64,000 nucleotides of DNA from Bacteroidia bacterium (GTDB lineage: Bacteria; Bacteroidota; Bacteroidia; B-17B0; Aurantibacillaceae). A program made the position numbers and the translations under genes. The notes under the pieces are model-generated. The model saw nothing but the letters and a program-made list of their open reading frames with translations. It was not told the origin of the DNA and made no database searches. Positions 63,048 to 64,000 of the stretch are shown piece by piece (positions within the stretch are counted from its first letter, which is position 1; every line of letters starts with the position of its first letter). The stretch spans positions 248,001-312,000 of the forward strand of contig JAEUTP010000027.1 in assembly GCA_016787705.1 (NCBI GenBank), given 5' to 3'.

Positions 63048-63386
63048 TTATCCGATTATATTATAAAGCCCCCAAAACATAAAAACGAGGCCGGCAGCTG
63101 TAAGACCATAAAGTGCTGCAGCGAAAGGTTGATTATAGTGAAAGTTTATGCAGGTTATTATAAAACCACTAAATAATAATATGCCAGACAGGGCCAGTTT
63201 TTGAAGACCTTTTTTTCGGTTGGCTCCATGACTTATTTTTTTAATTTCTTTAATTATAACTGCAAGCAATAATTTATCATCCGTTTTTTGATTTAGCAGC
63301 TTTTCAATTTCATCAGGATCTTTACCGGAGTTTAAATACTCAATTGCAAGATCTTTAAGATTATCATACAACTCGTTATTATACAT
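63048..63386 (-). CDS. Small membrane protein of unknown function
   Basis: A 112-residue protein. A soluble N-terminal half of two or three helices (LKDLAIEYLNSGKDPDEIEK) precedes two transmembrane helices (about 65-82 and 90-110). I do not recognise it. It is a single gene with no clear neighbour relationship. Confidence 0.55.
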   Translation of the reverse strand: MYNNELYDNLKDLAIEYLNSGKDPDEIEKLLNQKTDDKLLLAVIIKEIKKISHGANRKKGLQKLALSGILLFSGFIITCINFHYNQPFAAALYGLTAAGLVFMFWGLYNIIG

Positions 63387-63519
63387 TATGGCTAAAGTTT
63401 ATACCAATTTATTACAATCCAGGGAGTATTAAAATGACGAATGTCAGTTATAAACTATTCTAAACTAATTGTGGTAAGTAAAAACGCATAAACGAAAAAA
63501 GATTCAGTACTAATGATAA

Positions 63520-64000
63520 TTAAGCAACTTGTTGCAGCTCTATGAAAATGTTTTTCACCACCTGGGCAATACTTGAAATGATCATTTGTACACCAATACC
63601 AATAACCAAAAAGCCCATTATCTTAGAAAGTGAAGTTAAACCTGCTTGTCCGGCATACTTCATTAGTCTTGGAGCAAATTTAAAAATGAAATAGATAGAA
63701 AAAGAAACAATTATAATAGCCGCAATGGCCAATACATCTTGTCCAATTGCCTTATGCCAGTCATCAGGTCTGCTGGCGTATAAAGTAATTAAAAAAGACA
63801 TGGAGCCCGGGCCCGCTAATAAAGGCATAGCAAGAGGGGAGAAGGAGATGTCATCTTTTTTTTCGCTTTCTTCCTGTAGTTTTCCTGCGGATATTTCTTT
63901 TTTATGGGTTACATTCAATAACTGCCAGCCCGAACGAAAGATCACGAGTCCGCCTGCCACACGCAGGGCGGGAATAGTAATGCCGAAAAAGTTTAAAAGG
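63520..64000 (-). CDS. MarC family membrane protein (5' end beyond the window)
   Basis: The visible 160 codons show the MarC pattern: IPALRVAGGLVIFRSGWQLL, then a charged loop, 'PLAMPLLAGPGSMSFLITLY' (the conserved Pro/Gly helix) and two more helices ending '...VIGIGVQMIISSIAQVVKN'. The open frame continues upstream of the first ATG (63960) as LLNFFGITIPALRV to the window edge, so the start lies outside. The function is unknown; the old link to multiple antibiotic resistance is not supported. Confidence 0.88.
   Translation of the reverse strand, partial: LLNFFGITIPALRVAGGLVIFRSGWQLLNVTHKKEISAGKLQEESEKKDDISFSPLAMPLLAGPGSMSFLITLYASRPDDWHKAIGQDVLAIAAIIIVSFSIYFIFKFAPRLMKYAGQAGLTSLSKIMGFLVIGIGVQMIISSIAQVVKNIFIELQQVA

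Overview
The window is one contiguous, AT-rich, gene-dense chromosomal segment from a member of the Bacteroidota. The evidence is of three kinds. First, several secreted proteins end in a type IX secretion (T9SS) sorting domain of the 'YPNP...G' type. Second, TAnnTTTG -7 boxes, some with a TTTG element 18-22 bases upstream, precede many genes. Third, the gene repertoire fits the phylum: a PorE-like TPR/propeller/OmpA protein, a TonB/HMA/HYC_CC_PP copper locus, lipoproteins with loose lipoboxes, and large propeller-SpoIIE sensors. A heme A synthase and a mitochondrial-type citrate synthase suggest aerobic respiration. I saw no rRNA, tRNA, CRISPR array, transposase or phage gene.

Layout. 1-7.7 kb: the start of a truncated gene, the PorE-like protein, prfC, and a glycosyltransferase/asparagine-synthetase pair. 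7.7-12.9 kb: a propeller sensor with a PP2C (SpoIIE) phosphatase domain, then a lipoprotein-siaB-siaC transcription unit, forming a SiaABC-like partner-switching module. 13-18.5 kb: class I aldolase, accD, then a sigma factor, a membrane/beta-barrel anti-sigma candidate and a PKD lipoprotein. 18.5-22.8 kb: small envelope proteins, an acetyltransferase, an RluE-like pseudouridine synthase and a Crp/Fnr regulator. 23-26.5 kb: a redox/stress cluster (pirin, YceI, FMN reductase, pirin, CDGSH protein), with intergenic inverted repeats on both sides of its first four genes. 26.5-43.9 kb: a T9SS PNGase F-like protein, uvrA, two T9SS adhesin-like proteins, citrate synthase and enolase, and a beta-helix lipoprotein. 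44-53.6 kb: heme A synthase, an M50-type protease, the copper-linked TonB locus, an amino acid permease, a sensor kinase and a degenerate arginase-fold protein. 53.9-64 kb: a run of membrane-protein genes headed by a winged-helix regulator and including a Coq4-family protein, then DUF4153/LRR, DUF1361, DgkA, a deacetylase-like protein, and at the far end a truncated marC.

The most notable observations are: the Sia-like phospho-switch with its Thr68 conserved but no diguanylate cyclase in the window; a sigma factor whose likely anti-sigma partner appears fused to an outer-membrane barrel; four genes whose family-conserved N-termini have no ATG/GTG/TTG and may begin at ATT or ATC; an arginase-fold protein lacking three of six metal ligands; a Coq4 protein in a phylum that normally uses menaquinone; and a palindromic repeat read in frame inside uvrA. 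All family names come from recognising motifs by eye; no database search was run.
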